Source of the DNA: UBA6623 sp965238125
Lineage (GTDB): Bacteria; Acidobacteriota; Terriglobia; Bryobacterales; UBA6623
DNA length: 64,000 bases
Direction: 5' to 3'
Assembly (NCBI GenBank): GCA_965238125.1
Contig: OZ250179.1
Span: forward strand, 868,001 to 932,000
Below, piece after piece: positions 25,940 to 35,930 of the stretch. The notes under the pieces are model-generated. The model had not been told where the DNA came from. It saw only the letters and a list, made by a program, of their open reading frames with translations, and searched no databases. The translations under genes were made by a program, and so were the position numbers. Position 1 is the first letter of the stretch. Each line of letters starts with the position of its first letter.

Positions 25940-26913
25940 CACTCGATCACATCTTGCTTTTGTGGAACATCGGCCAGTTGCTTGGTGTCGGCGAGAACTG
26001 GCAGACAAAAGCATAGGAAGGCTAAAACCAGCCTATGATCAAACTGTCCTGTACGAGCGACTTTCTACTACCAAGCTCATTTCTGGCGAGTCGTGCAGGA
26101 AACAAATGGAGATGGAAGCGCCGTGATTGATCCGGTCCACTCGCTAGCATTCTCGATTCCGATGCCCTCTCAGGCCAAATGACTTGGCGATCTAACGAGT
26201 GTTACATAACAAAGTGGCACAACTCAAAGAGATCGGGGCCGCCTTAACAGGCGTCCCCCGACTTCGCTCCAGCCCCCCAAACAGCCCCTTTCAGAAACGA
26301 GTCCTCTCCCTGAGACGGTCTACTTTTACTCCGCCCCAGTGGCCTAATTTTGCTCCGCCCTTGACAGACGAGCGAGCCGCTCCTGTTCAAGGGCGAGGAT
26401 TTCGCCCGCACCGATATCGAGCCGGCGTGATCCTATTATGACCGCCACGGCGGGCGAGACGTAGTACCAGTTGTAGAAGGCCACGACGATCCGATCACAG
26501 GCAATCAGCGATCGCTTAGCCGAGCATAGCCCCGAAAGACCATGGCCGCACCACTTGCGCACGACATTCGGGAACTATTGTTCTCCAAGCAGAGTGAAAG
26601 ATCTGATGCGACTCAGGAGATCGCCTCTACACCGCGATAATTCGCTGAGCTCACGCCCCGGAGACAGGCTAGTGATGACCGACTTACCGATTAGATACCG
26701 ACCAGAATTCGACTCATCCGCCGACTCCGTCTTTAGTCCCCAAATCGTGTGAAACGCCACGGGAGAGCCTTCAAACACTCCCAAATAATGTGTTTCGTTG
26801 CGGTGAGCTTAGTCCTGCTCGCGGTCGCGGGACTCAGCGGGCCGGTTCTCAACAACACGGATTGACGCTCGGGCGCATCTCGTGCGGGTGCGGGTATGAG
26901 GGGCCGTTTCCCA
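25940..26913. other. Gene-poor region with a possible IS21-type end
   Basis: No convincing gene is seen in nearly 1 kb. At about 26319-26369 the text TACTTTTACTCCGCCCC, then GTGGCCTAATTTTGCTCCGC, contains the paired imperfect repeats typical of IS21-family termini. A 72-codon minus frame (26344-26562) overlaps it but has no ribosome site. I read the region as eroded mobile DNA. Confidence 0.35.
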
Positions 26914-27869
26914 TCAAGCGAGCTGTTTTTGCAAACGCAGCAAAGACGGGTCATCCTGTGCACGGGGCCTCGACCGCTTGATCAGGGCGGGCGTCAAAAC
27001 TTCAGCCGGCGCGGGCCGACTGAACAGGTATCCTTGGCCCCGGTTGCACTGCAAGGACTTTAGGGTGGTCAATTGATCATCCGAGCTGATGCCTTCGGCC
27101 GTGACTCCAAGGTTTAGACCGCGGGCGAGCGCGATCAGAGCCTCGACAATGTGATAGCTTCTCGGGTCGTCCCCCGTGGGGCCGTCGACAAACGTTCTAT
27201 CGATTTTCAAGGTGTGTAGCGGGAAGCGGAGCAGATAGCTCAGCGAGCAGTAACCCGTTCCAAAGTCATCCACCGCGATTCGTAAGCCTAGATTCTTCAA
27301 CTTCGTGAGCATCTCGGCAGCCTTTTCCGGGTGCTCCATTAATAGACTCTCCGTCAACTCCAATTCGATCGAATCGGGCGGCGAGCCGGTCTCGGCCAAG
27401 ATCTCGGAAACCGTGTCCGCGAATTGTTGCCTATACAGCTGCCGGGCGGAAACGTTTACGGACATATTTAGCGACGGCAAGCCGGCTTGTCGCCAGGCTC
27501 GATTTTGGGCGCAGGCGGAGCGCAGGACAAACTCCCCGATTGGGAGGATCAAGCCCGTGCTCTCCGCGGCCGGAATGAACTCCGCCGGCATGAGCAACCC
27601 GCGGGTGGGGTGCTCCCAGCGGACCAAGGCTTCGCAACCGGTTATTTCGCCACTGGGGAGTGCCACGATGGGTTGGTAATGGACGACAAATTGCTTGTCC
27701 CGGAGGCCGTGCTCTAGGTCTGCCTCCAACTGTAGCTGTGAACTGGCGCGGACCTGTCGTTGCACGTTCACGATCTCGTCATAGCCGTTTTGAGAAGCCT
27801 TCTGGCGATACATGGCCGTGTCGGCGTCGCGCAACAGGTCCTCGGGTCGCTTGTATTGCGTCGTGCTTA

Positions 27870-28962
27870 TTGAGTCTCGCAAAACAAAGTGACACCTTTT
27901 TGGGGTACGTACGTCTTTGTATGTATGGGAAATACAAAAGGCGTACGGCGGGATTTCGAGGCCCTGGAGAAGCGCCGTTTCAAAGCGATCCGGTTGGTCG
28001 AGCAAGGCTGTAGTCAGTCCGAGACAGCGAGGCGATTGAAGGTCGCGCGGCAAAGCGTCAGCGAGTGGCTGCGACGATACCGGCGTGACGGCGAAGCCGG
28101 GTTGCGCCAGGCCGGCCGCGCCGGCCGTAAGCCGCTGTTGGACGCCGCGCAGCTCGAACGCCTCGAGGCGTTGCTGCTGGAAGGCCCCGAGGCGCACGGC
28201 TTCCCGACGCCGCTGTGGAGCTGTCCGCGGGTCGCTCGTCTGATCGGAGACGAGTTCGGCGTGCGCTATCACGAGGGCCATGTCTGGAAGATCCTGCGGG
28301 CGCTCGGTTGGAGCCCGCAACGGCCCGTCGGCAAAGCGCGGGAGCGCAACGAAGAGGCCATCCGCAGCTGGCAGCGCAAGACTTGGCCGGCCATTAAAAA
28401 AAAGCCCGCAAAGAAGAACGTACGATCGTCTTCATCGACGAAAGCGGATTGAGTCAGAAGCCGCATCGTTGCCGCACCTGGGCGCCGCGCGGCGAGACAC
28501 CGGTGTTGGAGTTCAACTTCAACTGGGACAAGCTGTCGGTGTCGGCCGGGCTGACGTTGCGCAACTTTTACTTCCGGCTCTATCCCGGCGCGATCGGCGA
28601 GCTGGAGGTCATCGACTTCCTGAAGGCTTTGGTGCGCCACATCGACGGCCCACTGCTGATCGTCTGGGACCGGCTGCCGGCGCACCGCAGCCGCCTGGTG
28701 CGGGAGTTCATCCAGCTCTCCGAGGATCACATCGCAACGGAGTACTTGCCGCCCTATGCGCCGGAGTTGAACCCGGTGGAATACATTTGGGCGTACTGGA
28801 AGCAGCACGAGTTGCCCAACGTCTGCCCGAAGGACTACTGGGAACTCGACGAGCGCGCCCGCAAAGCGCTGCGGCGAATGCGCCGCAAACCGCGCTTGAT
28901 TACCGCTTTCTGGAAACAGTCTTCTCTTTGTCTCGATTGACAGTATATTATGCGAGACTCAG
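27870..28962 (+). mobile_element. IS630-family insertion sequence, copy B
   Basis: 1,093 bp, same inverted ends as copy A, flanked by TA at 27868-27869 and 28963-28964. It differs from copy A at only a few positions that I could spot (for example GGCTGG versus AGCTGG near 28366, and TTTATCC versus TTCATCC near 28709). Removal with one TA restores the GGDEF-EAL frame exactly, so the insertion is recent and clean. Confidence 0.94.
27925..28940 (+). CDS. IS630 transposase, made by -1 frameshift
   Basis: Practically identical to the copy A transposase. The helix-turn-helix frame ends at 28452 and the DDE frame is reached by a -1 slip on the A8 run at about 28395. FIDESG, VWDRLPAHRSR and ELNPVEYIW are the catalytic segments. 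Both frames are intact. Confidence 0.9.
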
Positions 28963-29817
28963 TAGAGCCAATCCGATGCTGGCCGTGGTGAATATGACGT
29001 GCCCTTGTAAATTGGCGGGTTCTTCCAGATTGGCTGTCAACCGAGCGACGATGCTCTGTGCTTCCGCGGGCTCGGTCAACCCGTCGAGCAGTACCGCAAA
29101 CTCGTCTCCCCCCAAGCGAGCCACGGTATCCCGCGGCCGCAGGGAGGCCTTGAGTCTTTGCGCGATGTAAATCAAGTACTGATCCCCCGCCGCGTGACCG
29201 AATTTGTCGTTGAGGATTTTGAAGCGATCCAGGTCCAGGAACAGAACTCCAAAAAGATACTCTTTCCTTGCTCTCGCTCGACGGTGGGCCGCTTTCAGCA
29301 ACTGCATGAACCGGATACGATTGGGAACCCCGGTAAGCGCGTCGCTATGACTCAGCTTTGTGTGTTGTTCGAACACGCGCCCGGATAAGATCACGCCCGC
29401 ACACAGCGCGAAACTCACGGACAATTCAGACCCCAGGACGGCCGGGATGGGTTCTCCGATGAAAAAAGAACCGAATTGATACCCGGCCACCAGCACGAGC
29501 ATGAGCCCAAGCACCTTGTTCTTCGAGCTGAACTGAGACCATCGGACCAGAATGTAGAAAACCAAAACGGCCATCGCGTTGAGGATCACTACCCGAAACG
29601 CCGACCATTGTTCCGCGGGAAAGTGGGGCAACAGTGGTTGCGACGCGGTCAAAGCGAGCATCAAGGGTAGGAACACGAGTTTCCAGTCCCCCGTGCGCCA
29701 GACTACGACCACACTCCACGCTGTTGCCAGAAGGCGTAACGAGACAGAAACGATGGCGAAAGAAAGCTCCATGAGAATAGCCTCGGGGGGAGCCGAATCG
29801 ATGACTCGAAATCCGTG

Positions 29818-30222
29818 TTAACTCTTCCAACCGTTACGGCAGGGATACGGTTCGCCGGCGATTTCGATTCCGAGGATGAATTTTTCCCCTTCCTCGCGAC
29901 AATACCGGACGTAGCCCAAGCACTCCAACGTTCGACCGAATAAGCGAACGACCGACGGGAACGGTACTCGCGTGGTGATCTCCAATTGCATGCCGCTATC
30001 GTTCATATCCCTAGCTTGGACCGCGCAGGTTCCACGTTCGCCGAACGAGTTTGTCCAGTGGAGCGTGCCCTCGCCGGTGGTCGGATGTCGTTTCGATGCA
30101 CGCCGTTCGATGCCTCGAACTCGACCTGACGACGATTTTGTACTAGGTAGATGCTCGGAGATCACAGCCCCATGACGGCTCAATTCGTCGAAGAGTACGG
30201 CGATATCGGTTTGCGTTGCCAT
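29818..30222 (-). CDS. PilZ-like domain protein
   Basis: A 134-residue protein. ERRASKRHPTTGEGTLHW resembles the R-x-x-x-R c-di-GMP-binding motif at the start of a PilZ domain. The second part, ARDMNDSGMQLEIT, matches the (D/N)-x-S-x-x-G motif, and a beta-barrel with LFGRTLECLGYVRYC follows. GGGGGAAG precedes the ATG by about 6 bases. It lies 45 bases upstream of the GGDEF-EAL gene on the same strand. The pair may form an operon in which this protein reads c-di-GMP made or degraded by its neighbour. Confidence 0.8.
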   Translation of the reverse strand: MATQTDIAVLFDELSRHGAVISEHLPSTKSSSGRVRGIERRASKRHPTTGEGTLHWTNSFGERGTCAVQARDMNDSGMQLEITTRVPFPSVVRLFGRTLECLGYVRYCREEGEKFILGIEIAGEPYPCRNGWKS

Positions 30223-30334
30223 GTCTTACTTCCCCCGGCTGTAAATAAATGAGTAAACACTATCTTCGGTTCGGCACTTAACTTTAGTCAATGAATCTAT
30301 CGATTCAATTTCGGAAACCGTAGTACTGGATGAA

Positions 30335-30352
30335 ATAGGTGTTTACACCTAT
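30335..30352. promoter_or_regulatory. Perfect 18-bp palindrome upstream of the PilZ gene
   Basis: ATAGGTGTTTACACCTAT: two 8-base arms around TT. It sits 113 bases upstream of the PilZ start and only 3 bases from the end of IS1380 copy 2. It could be an operator for the PilZ/GGDEF-EAL operon. It could equally be a fold that favours insertion. Confidence 0.4.
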
Positions 30353-30355
30353 AAG

Positions 30356-32021
30356 CCAGGATTTCCATTTTGGCCCTGGCACGGTCACAGGATACACCCC
30401 CGCTGCGCCGAATACCACGTCTTTTCGCGCTGAACCCTGCACATCACCTCCGCCGGTAGGCGCCAGGGCTCGTCCGTCCGCTCACAGACGTTGATTGAGC
30501 GGACTGAACGGCGCTCCGGCCGACACTGCTCCCTGCGAAACCTTTTTGGAGCCAAAAACTGTTGATCCTCGCCCGGGCAACGCTACCCACCCGGCACAGG
30601 CAGCGCCCAGATCCTATGCAGCATGTCGCCGAACAGCCGCCGGTTCAGATGTCCTTCGGCCAACAGCAGCCAATAGTACCGCGCATGCTTGACCAGCCTA
30701 CCGCCCGTCTTCATCAGCCGCTGTTGCAAGCTCGTCAGCGACCAGCTCTTGATCCGTTGCGGCAGCCCGAGCCTCCGCCATAGGTTCCCCAGGTTATAGG
30801 CCAGCACGCTGAGTTGCAGTCGCACTTCGTTGGCCCGGAACCGATGGCATGACAGCCTTGTCCAATGCGTCGCTTGTTTGCCTTCCTTGATCCACTGCTC
30901 CGCCGTGCCGCGCTTGTTGTAGAACCGCACCAGCGAGCGGCTCGGCAAGGCCATGCTCGTGACGATGAAACCGACGCGAGGAAACAACTCACCTTGGTGA
31001 TGCTCGACCTTCGCAACAACCCGCCGGGACTTCGACCAGCTCGCGGCCTGATACCGAAAGCTCCTGTAGCGCACCAGGGGCTTTGCGCTCGGCCTGCCCG
31101 GCGGACGAAACAGGATATCTTCGATCTCCAGCTCCAGGCTCTTGTTGGCCGGAATGCGAATCACGTAGTCCACGCCGCGCTCCTCCAACGTCTCGTAAAT
31201 ATCCGGCTTGGCGAAGGCGGCATCGGCCCGGAACGTCACCTGTTTGCCCTCCGCCTGTTGGCGTTCGATTTCCGGCAGCAGCAGCTCGTCCCAGTCCTCG
31301 GCGCTGGACACGTTGCCCGGTCGCAACTTTGCCGCCAAGCAATCGCCGTGCTGGTTGAACAGCAACAGTGGGTGGTAGCAGACCGACTCGAAGTGGCCGT
31401 TGTAGGCGCTGCCTTCCTGCCGGCCGTGGACGGGGCTCTCGGTAGAGTCCATGTCCAGCACGACGCACGCGGAGTCATCACCGGCCTCGGCTTGCGCGAT
31501 CAACTCGCGGTTCACCGCCATCAGCCCGATCAGATTCTCGTCGCCGGCGAGCATGGCGGTCTCGAAGCTCTGCAGCCGGGAGGTCAGCGCCGCGCCGCGA
31601 TCCCAGTTCTTCTTCGAGCCAATCAGCCGAAAGGTTGGATCGGCGGAGACACGAACGGCGTCGTTGAGATCCTCGTAGCCCGCCAAGCGGGAGTAGACCG
31701 ACTGTCGCAGCAGATCGACGAACGGGAACTTCTTGTTCGAGCCTTGCCGCGAATCCGTCAGATGCTCGTCTATCAGCTTGCCTAGTCCGAGTCGTTCGTC
31801 CAGTTCGCGAATGAGAATCAGCCCGCCATCCGAGGTGACTCGCGATCCTTGGAAATCGACCTTGAGAAATCCATTGAAGGTGAGCTGAAACGGTTTGTTT
31901 TCTTTTTCACCCATTGGGTGTTGATCTCCTCAGCGCCTTGAGTGCTTTCAAGCCCGCATAAATAAAGGCGTCCGAGTCCACCCGATGGTTAGCAGAACCG
32001 AAACTAAAGTGGAAATCCGGG
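30356..32021 (-). mobile_element. IS1380-family insertion sequence, copy 2
   Basis: 1,666 bp, the same as copy 1 apart from about three differences I found. Unlike copy 1 it has no matching flanks: the five bases before it are ATAAG and those after it AATAA. The absence of a target duplication suggests that one side was exchanged after insertion. The right side cuts an NlpC/P60 gene; the left side borders the PilZ promoter region. Confidence 0.93.
30583..31914 (-). CDS. IS1380 family transposase
   Basis: 443 residues, full length. The only residue change from copy 1 that I noted is Met to Val in the segment SRSLMRFYNKRG/SRSLVRFYNKRG. Catalytic segments VLDMDSTES, RADAAFAKP and RGTAEQWIKEG are intact, so this copy could also be active. 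Confidence 0.95.
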   Translation of the reverse strand: MGEKENKPFQLTFNGFLKVDFQGSRVTSDGGLILIRELDERLGLGKLIDEHLTDSRQGSNKKFPFVDLLRQSVYSRLAGYEDLNDAVRVSADPTFRLIGSKKNWDRGAALTSRLQSFETAMLAGDENLIGLMAVNRELIAQAEAGDDSACVVLDMDSTESPVHGRQEGSAYNGHFESVCYHPLLLFNQHGDCLAAKLRPGNVSSAEDWDELLLPEIERQQAEGKQVTFRADAAFAKPDIYETLEERGVDYVIRIPANKSLELEIEDILFRPPGRPSAKPLVRYRSFRYQAASWSKSRRVVAKVEHHQGELFPRVGFIVTSMALPSRSLVRFYNKRGTAEQWIKEGKQATHWTRLSCHRFRANEVRLQLSVLAYNLGNLWRRLGLPQRIKSWSLTSLQQRLMKTGGRLVKHARYYWLLLAEGHLNRRLFGDMLHRIWALPVPGG

Positions 32022-33150
32022 AATAAAGCATGTTGTGGCCGTCCAGGTTTAAAATTGTACGGAAGGGGACGGCCGTCGCCAAAATGTGCTCTCGCTTTTC
32101 GGCAAGCGAGAGTTGCTCAACAGTCACATTTCTCCCTGCGCTAGCTTGGCTCCTCGAATTGCGAGGAAGCGGTAAAGCAAACGGAAGGAAGACGTCCAGG
32201 ATCGTGGACGAACAGTCGCGATAACCGCCCAATCCACCCCATCCGTAGGGCTGCCCGAGTATTTCGTTGATCACCTTGGCGAGCTGATCCTCAGAGGACG
32301 GAAGAGGAAATGGAGCGGCGTCCCGGTCCAACAGACGAACGTGTGTCATCGACGCACGACGGCTTGCATCCGCCACGGGAGCTAACAGATGTACACCGGT
32401 TTCAGCTCTTGTCGCCATCGGCAACAGCATGCCGATCCGGCCTTGGAACAAGAATCCAGTCCGGTCGCTTGAGATGGGTATCCGGTCCCGACCTACAGCG
32501 GCTAAGTTAGCAGAACGGTACTTCGCGACGAACTCCTCGTCTACATACGCGATGTCTCGCAAATCGATCCAGCCACAGGCATAGGGCGATTCCGCAGCGA
32601 GAAATCGTCCGTCCTGAGAGATGTGCGACAGGAACAGGGGCGTTCCCGCCCACACAGCCGAATTTTGGTTGTAATCAAACGGATATCCTTCTCCCGCCTT
32701 GCGGAAGTCGTAGAAGAACGGGTCGGCAGAAGGAAGCGCGCGCATCGATGTGTTTCGGACTGTGATCCCGTATACGGCTCGACTGGGATATTGCCCGAGT
32801 TGCGCGTTCGCCGTGACGCCTTCAACATGGGAGGTGGGGACTTCCAACAGGTTGGGCCCAAAGATCGACTGTTTTGGAAATGATTCTGCAGCCCAACTGA
32901 ACTCCTCTGCTGTACAGATCACCGGCTCGGCTCGCTCCCAAGGGCCGTACCAGTAATCTTCAAACTCTCTAAGCCGCCGCTCATCGACTTCGAGAATCGG
33001 GGGGCCTCCGGTTTCCGCAAATGCCGTGGCATCTTGCGGGATTTTTGCCAGGTCATCGAGAGGGCCGGTCGATATCAGTGCAATTTCATCAGGTGCGCAG
33101 CCGACGACCGACAAGAGCGCAACTGCAACCACAAACCTGTCTGGAGACAT
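31948..33150 (-). CDS. SH3-NlpC/P60 cell-wall hydrolase lipoprotein, truncated by IS1380
   Basis: A lipobox (VALLSVVGCAP) predicts an outer- or inner-membrane lipoprotein; the start at 33150 has GAGGA 7 bases upstream. The N-terminal stabilising domain and SH3-like segments (VRNTSMRALPSADPF, and GTPLFLSHISQDGRFLAAES) precede the peptidase. The catalytic Cys is in GWGGLGGYRDCSSTILDVF and the catalytic His in NLDGHNMLYS. The IS begins right after this His. The third catalytic polar residue and the end of the fold are missing, replaced by about 20 IS-encoded residues. Family enzymes cut D-Glu/DAP bonds in peptidoglycan stems; this one is probably inactive. Confidence 0.82.
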   Translation of the reverse strand: MSPDRFVVAVALLSVVGCAPDEIALISTGPLDDLAKIPQDATAFAETGGPPILEVDERRLREFEDYWYGPWERAEPVICTAEEFSWAAESFPKQSIFGPNLLEVPTSHVEGVTANAQLGQYPSRAVYGITVRNTSMRALPSADPFFYDFRKAGEGYPFDYNQNSAVWAGTPLFLSHISQDGRFLAAESPYACGWIDLRDIAYVDEEFVAKYRSANLAAVGRDRIPISSDRTGFLFQGRIGMLLPMATRAETGVHLLAPVADASRRASMTHVRLLDRDAAPFPLPSSEDQLAKVINEILGQPYGWGGLGGYRDCSSTILDVFLPFALPLPRNSRSQASAGRNVTVEQLSLAEKREHILATAVPFRTILNLDGHNMLYSRISTLVSVLLTIGWTRTPLFMRA

Positions 33151-33203
33151 GAGTCGTTCCTCGACCCGGCGCCATTTCACCCAACTCGATCAGGCGGCAC
33201 AGT

Positions 33204-34090
33204 TCAGTTGCCGAACAGGAACTTGACTGTAAACGACAGGGTCCAATAACGCGCGCCGGTGAACGTATTATGGTTGGGGAAGTCGGGGTCCCGCTCGTGA
33301 AGCGGGTGAAGCGAGTATCCGCTGATGGCTTCAATGTTGCCCGTCATCGAATAGGTTAGCTTCAGCCCCAACAATGTCTTATCGTTCAGGCTGTAGTCGG
33401 CCCCGGCATACAGGTGCACTGCCAAGACCGTGTCGGACAAGTCGGCGTCCTGGCGGCTGTTGTAGAACGACAGGGGAGGATCGTAAGCCGGAGCATCGCC
33501 CGATGTGTCCTCGTACTCGTTGGAGAACCGCACCCCGGACACCTCGGCGAAGGCGGGACCCAGCCGCCACCCAGATATGGGGAAATCCCGCCGAGCGCAT
33601 CCGGAAAATCGTAGTACGCATTGAGCGCAAGGGTACGCACGCTGAGATGGTCGATCGAGGCCTGGGTATAGGATACGGCCGAACCGCCGCGTCGTTCCTC
33701 CATGGGCATCCCATCGTAATCGGTGATGCTGCGAAACACCTGGTCGAGACCGTTCTTCCGCTGCGCGAGCGATAGCTCCAGGCGTGTGCGATCGAAAATG
33801 CGGCCGGCCGCGATCTCGAACACGGCTCCGGCGGTAGCGTCGATATTGTAACGCCAGCGGTATCCGGAGATTTCAGGAATGGGGTCCGCATCGAAACAAG
33901 CGTCCGTCGGATAGCAGAGCGGGTCCCGATTCCAGCCCTCTTGGTCTATGTCGGACGCCCAATTCGATCCGATGCCCCCGCCGACATACCACCCGGAGCG
34001 CTCCCTGCTCTGGGCCGCCACGTCGGAGATGGAACAGAGCAGCACCAGGATTCGACCGGCGGCGGATGCGATGAACGATGCAAGACGCAT
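33204..34090 (-). pseudogene. Outer-membrane beta-barrel protein with a frameshift
   Basis: The first frame has a signal-like start (MRLASFIASAAGRILVLLCS) and alternating strands such as SGWYVGGGIGSNWASDI, DRTRLELSLAQRKN, and LALNAYYDFPDALGGISPYL. Near 33564 the coding switches frame (one base missing in a G/C-rich run). It continues as FAEVSGVRFSNEYEDTS, DYSLNDKTLLGLKLTYSMTG and WTLSFTVKFLFGN. The final aromatic residue pattern is typical of barrels. The whole is about 295 codons. It could be real decay or a sequence error. It lies 54 bases upstream of the NlpC/P60 gene on the same strand. Confidence 0.7.
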
Positions 34091-34249
34091 GAGAGTTCCT
34101 GTATTACGTCCTGGTTATGAGAATCAAACAAGTGCCGCCGGTTCATAGAGCCCTTCTCCGGCGTGTCAGCGCCACCGCTTGTGGCCTTCCCCCAATAGGG
34201 CGATTCCAGGGGACGGTCGGCGGCGTCGGTTTTTTGGTTTGGGAAGGCT

Positions 34250-34414
34250 CGCCGTTGCCGAGACCTGTGGCCGAAACTACAAGCCACCTTGGCCGCCACC
34301 TCGTTCGACGTGACCCGCATCGACCTTGCTTCGCCGGCCATATCGACGGTTACCTTTGGTTTGCTCCTCTTCGCTCTACTGCTGCTCTTGCGCCCGGTGC
34401 TTACGGAGGATTGA
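34250..34414 (+). pseudogene. Tail of an unknown membrane protein
   Basis: One plus-strand frame ends SFDVTRIDLASPAISTVTFG, followed by a strongly hydrophobic LLLFALLLLLRPVLTED and a stop at 34412-34414. No start or upstream domain is visible. It looks like the C-terminal anchor of a lost gene. The rest of 34091-34473 has no recognisable gene. Confidence 0.3.
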
Positions 34415-34473
34415 TCGGTCGCGGATCCAGTAAAGAATCGCGTCGTAGCAATCCGGAAAGGTGACACCGTAGG

Positions 34474-35853
34474 TCAGTTCCGGAATATATTATCGAGGAT
34501 GACGTCGCGCATCGCGGTCACCGGCAGTTCGTCAGCGTCTTCGCCCAAGTCTCCCTGGGTGATCAGCACCGGCTGCAACGGCGGGGCCTGATCGACCCTC
34601 CCGTGCGATCCTCGAACCAGTGAGGGGTCGAGGGGAATCACGTCGAGCAAATTGCCGAAGCTAAGCTTTCGCTTGAGGAGCTTCCAGCCCACGGTGAGCT
34701 GTGGTAAGCGAATCTCCGGATCCAGAAACAACTCCACGGGGTCGTAGCCGGGTTTCCGGTGGATGTCGACGGTGCGAGCGAAGTCGGGAGCTTTGGCGTC
34801 ATCGAGCCAGTAGTTGTAGCTGAACCAACGGCCAGGCTCAGCCACAAGCACCAGGTCGCCGGAGCGCGGATGATCGAGGCCGACCTCAGCTTGCTCACCG
34901 CAGTCAAGCACTTGTTCCACCCCCGCCACACCCCTGCAGAAATCAGCGTACCGCGCGATCTCGCTTGGGGCCCTCACATACACATGGGCCACTTGATGGT
35001 CAGCCACGGCGAACGCGGGCGAGGCCCCAGGGTCTAGCAGTTCGAGGCCCTCCTCGACGCGGACCCGAATCCCCCCCGCTACCCGCAGCAAGCGGTTGAT
35101 GTGCACCGCGTCGTCGACGGCCGCGATGCCATACTCGCTGCCAACAACCACACGCACGCCGTTGCCCTCGAAGTAGTCGATCAGCCCGCCCCCAACATCG
35201 TCGATTTCCCTCAGTGCCTTCGGGATGTCGGCGTGGTTCGGCCCCAGCTTCTGGAGTGCATAGTCCAGGTGCGGCAGGTAGACCAACGTGAGCGTGGGAC
35301 GGTGGCGTTCGTGAACCAGGCGGGCAGCGTCGGCGATCCAGCGGCTCGAAGCGATCGAAGATCCTGGTCCCCAAAAGTTAAAGAGCGGAAACTGCCCGAG
35401 CTGCTCTTGCAGCGAACCACGCAGCTCGGGAGGGTCAGCGTAGCAGTCGGGAATTTTCCGCCCATCGGCCTTGTACATCGGCTTCGGCGTGACTGAATAG
35501 TCCGCCGAAGAGTACATGTTGAACCACCAAAACAAGTTGGCGCAGGTCACCGATGGATCGCGCTTGCGGGCTGTCTCCCAGACCTTTTCGCCGTGAACAA
35601 GGTGGTTCGACTGTTTCCAGAAACGCACCTCCGCCGACTCGCGGTCATACCAGCCGTTGCTCACGATGCCGTGCTCCCGCGGTAGCAGGCCCGTCAACAT
35701 GCTTGACTGCACGCTGCACGTGACCGCCGGCAGAATCGGTTTCAGCCGACGCAACGTTCCCCGATCTGCGAAGGCGTCCAGGCGCGGGCAGTGTTCGCCT
35801 AGCAGGTTCTGATTGAGCCCGACCACGAGCAGAACCGCCGTTGGATGAGCCAT
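34474..35853 (-). CDS. eboF: EboF-like alkaline-phosphatase/nucleotide-pyrophosphatase-fold protein
   Basis: The 459-residue protein matches the ebo-cluster branch of the alkaline phosphatase superfamily. Segments are PAVTCSVQSSMLTGLLPREH (Thr at the nucleophile position), FWKQSNHLVHGEKVWE, ANLFWWFNMYSSADYSVTP, LVYLPHLDYALQKLG, SEYGIAAVDDAVHINRLLR and FAVADHQVAHVYV. In characterised ebo clusters the exact reaction is not known, although the cluster is linked to precursor transport. It is the last gene of the minus-strand run, 77 bases after the prenyltransferase gene. Confidence 0.85.
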   Translation of the reverse strand: MAHPTAVLLVVGLNQNLLGEHCPRLDAFADRGTLRRLKPILPAVTCSVQSSMLTGLLPREHGIVSNGWYDRESAEVRFWKQSNHLVHGEKVWETARKRDPSVTCANLFWWFNMYSSADYSVTPKPMYKADGRKIPDCYADPPELRGSLQEQLGQFPLFNFWGPGSSIASSRWIADAARLVHERHRPTLTLVYLPHLDYALQKLGPNHADIPKALREIDDVGGGLIDYFEGNGVRVVVGSEYGIAAVDDAVHINRLLRVAGGIRVRVEEGLELLDPGASPAFAVADHQVAHVYVRAPSEIARYADFCRGVAGVEQVLDCGEQAEVGLDHPRSGDLVLVAEPGRWFSYNYWLDDAKAPDFARTVDIHRKPGYDPVELFLDPEIRLPQLTVGWKLLKRKLSFGNLLDVIPLDPSLVRGSHGRVDQAPPLQPVLITQGDLGEDADELPVTAMRDVILDNIFRN

Positions 35854-35930
35854 GAGCTATTCTGACGTCCCGGTAGTCGTGTCGGCCGGCAATGTTGGGG
35901 CCTGCCATGGCGGGCCCGAGCCTCTGACGG

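Larger units (their letters stand above)
26914..29772 (-). pseudogene. GGDEF-EAL cyclic-di-GMP protein, split by IS630
   Basis: The N-terminal part (29772-28963) has hydrophobic helices over about 130 residues and then a GGDEF domain with DALTGVPNRIRFMQLL and an intact RLGGDEFAVLL. The C-terminal part (27867-26914) has an EAL domain: GCEALVRWEHPTRGLL, LELTESLLMEH, IAVDDFGTGYCSLSYLL and LKIDRTFVDG. Deleting the IS630 and one TA joins SIGLAL directly to STTQYKRPEDLLRDAD, the natural end of a GGDEF domain. Before the insertion it was a roughly 590-residue membrane-bound diguanylate cyclase/phosphodiesterase. The downstream fragment now lacks its sensor. A PilZ gene lies directly upstream. Confidence 0.9.

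Noticed and set aside
26344..26562. 72-codon minus frame with a hydrophobic stretch (VVAFYNWYYVSPAVAVI)
   Set aside because: It vaguely recalls a CFI-box C-terminal anchor, but it has no start signal and overlaps IS-like DNA.
33946..34467. 173-codon minus frame upstream of the barrel protein
   Set aside because: It overlaps the start of the barrel gene in another frame, has no ribosome site, and its composition is Ser/Arg-rich noise.
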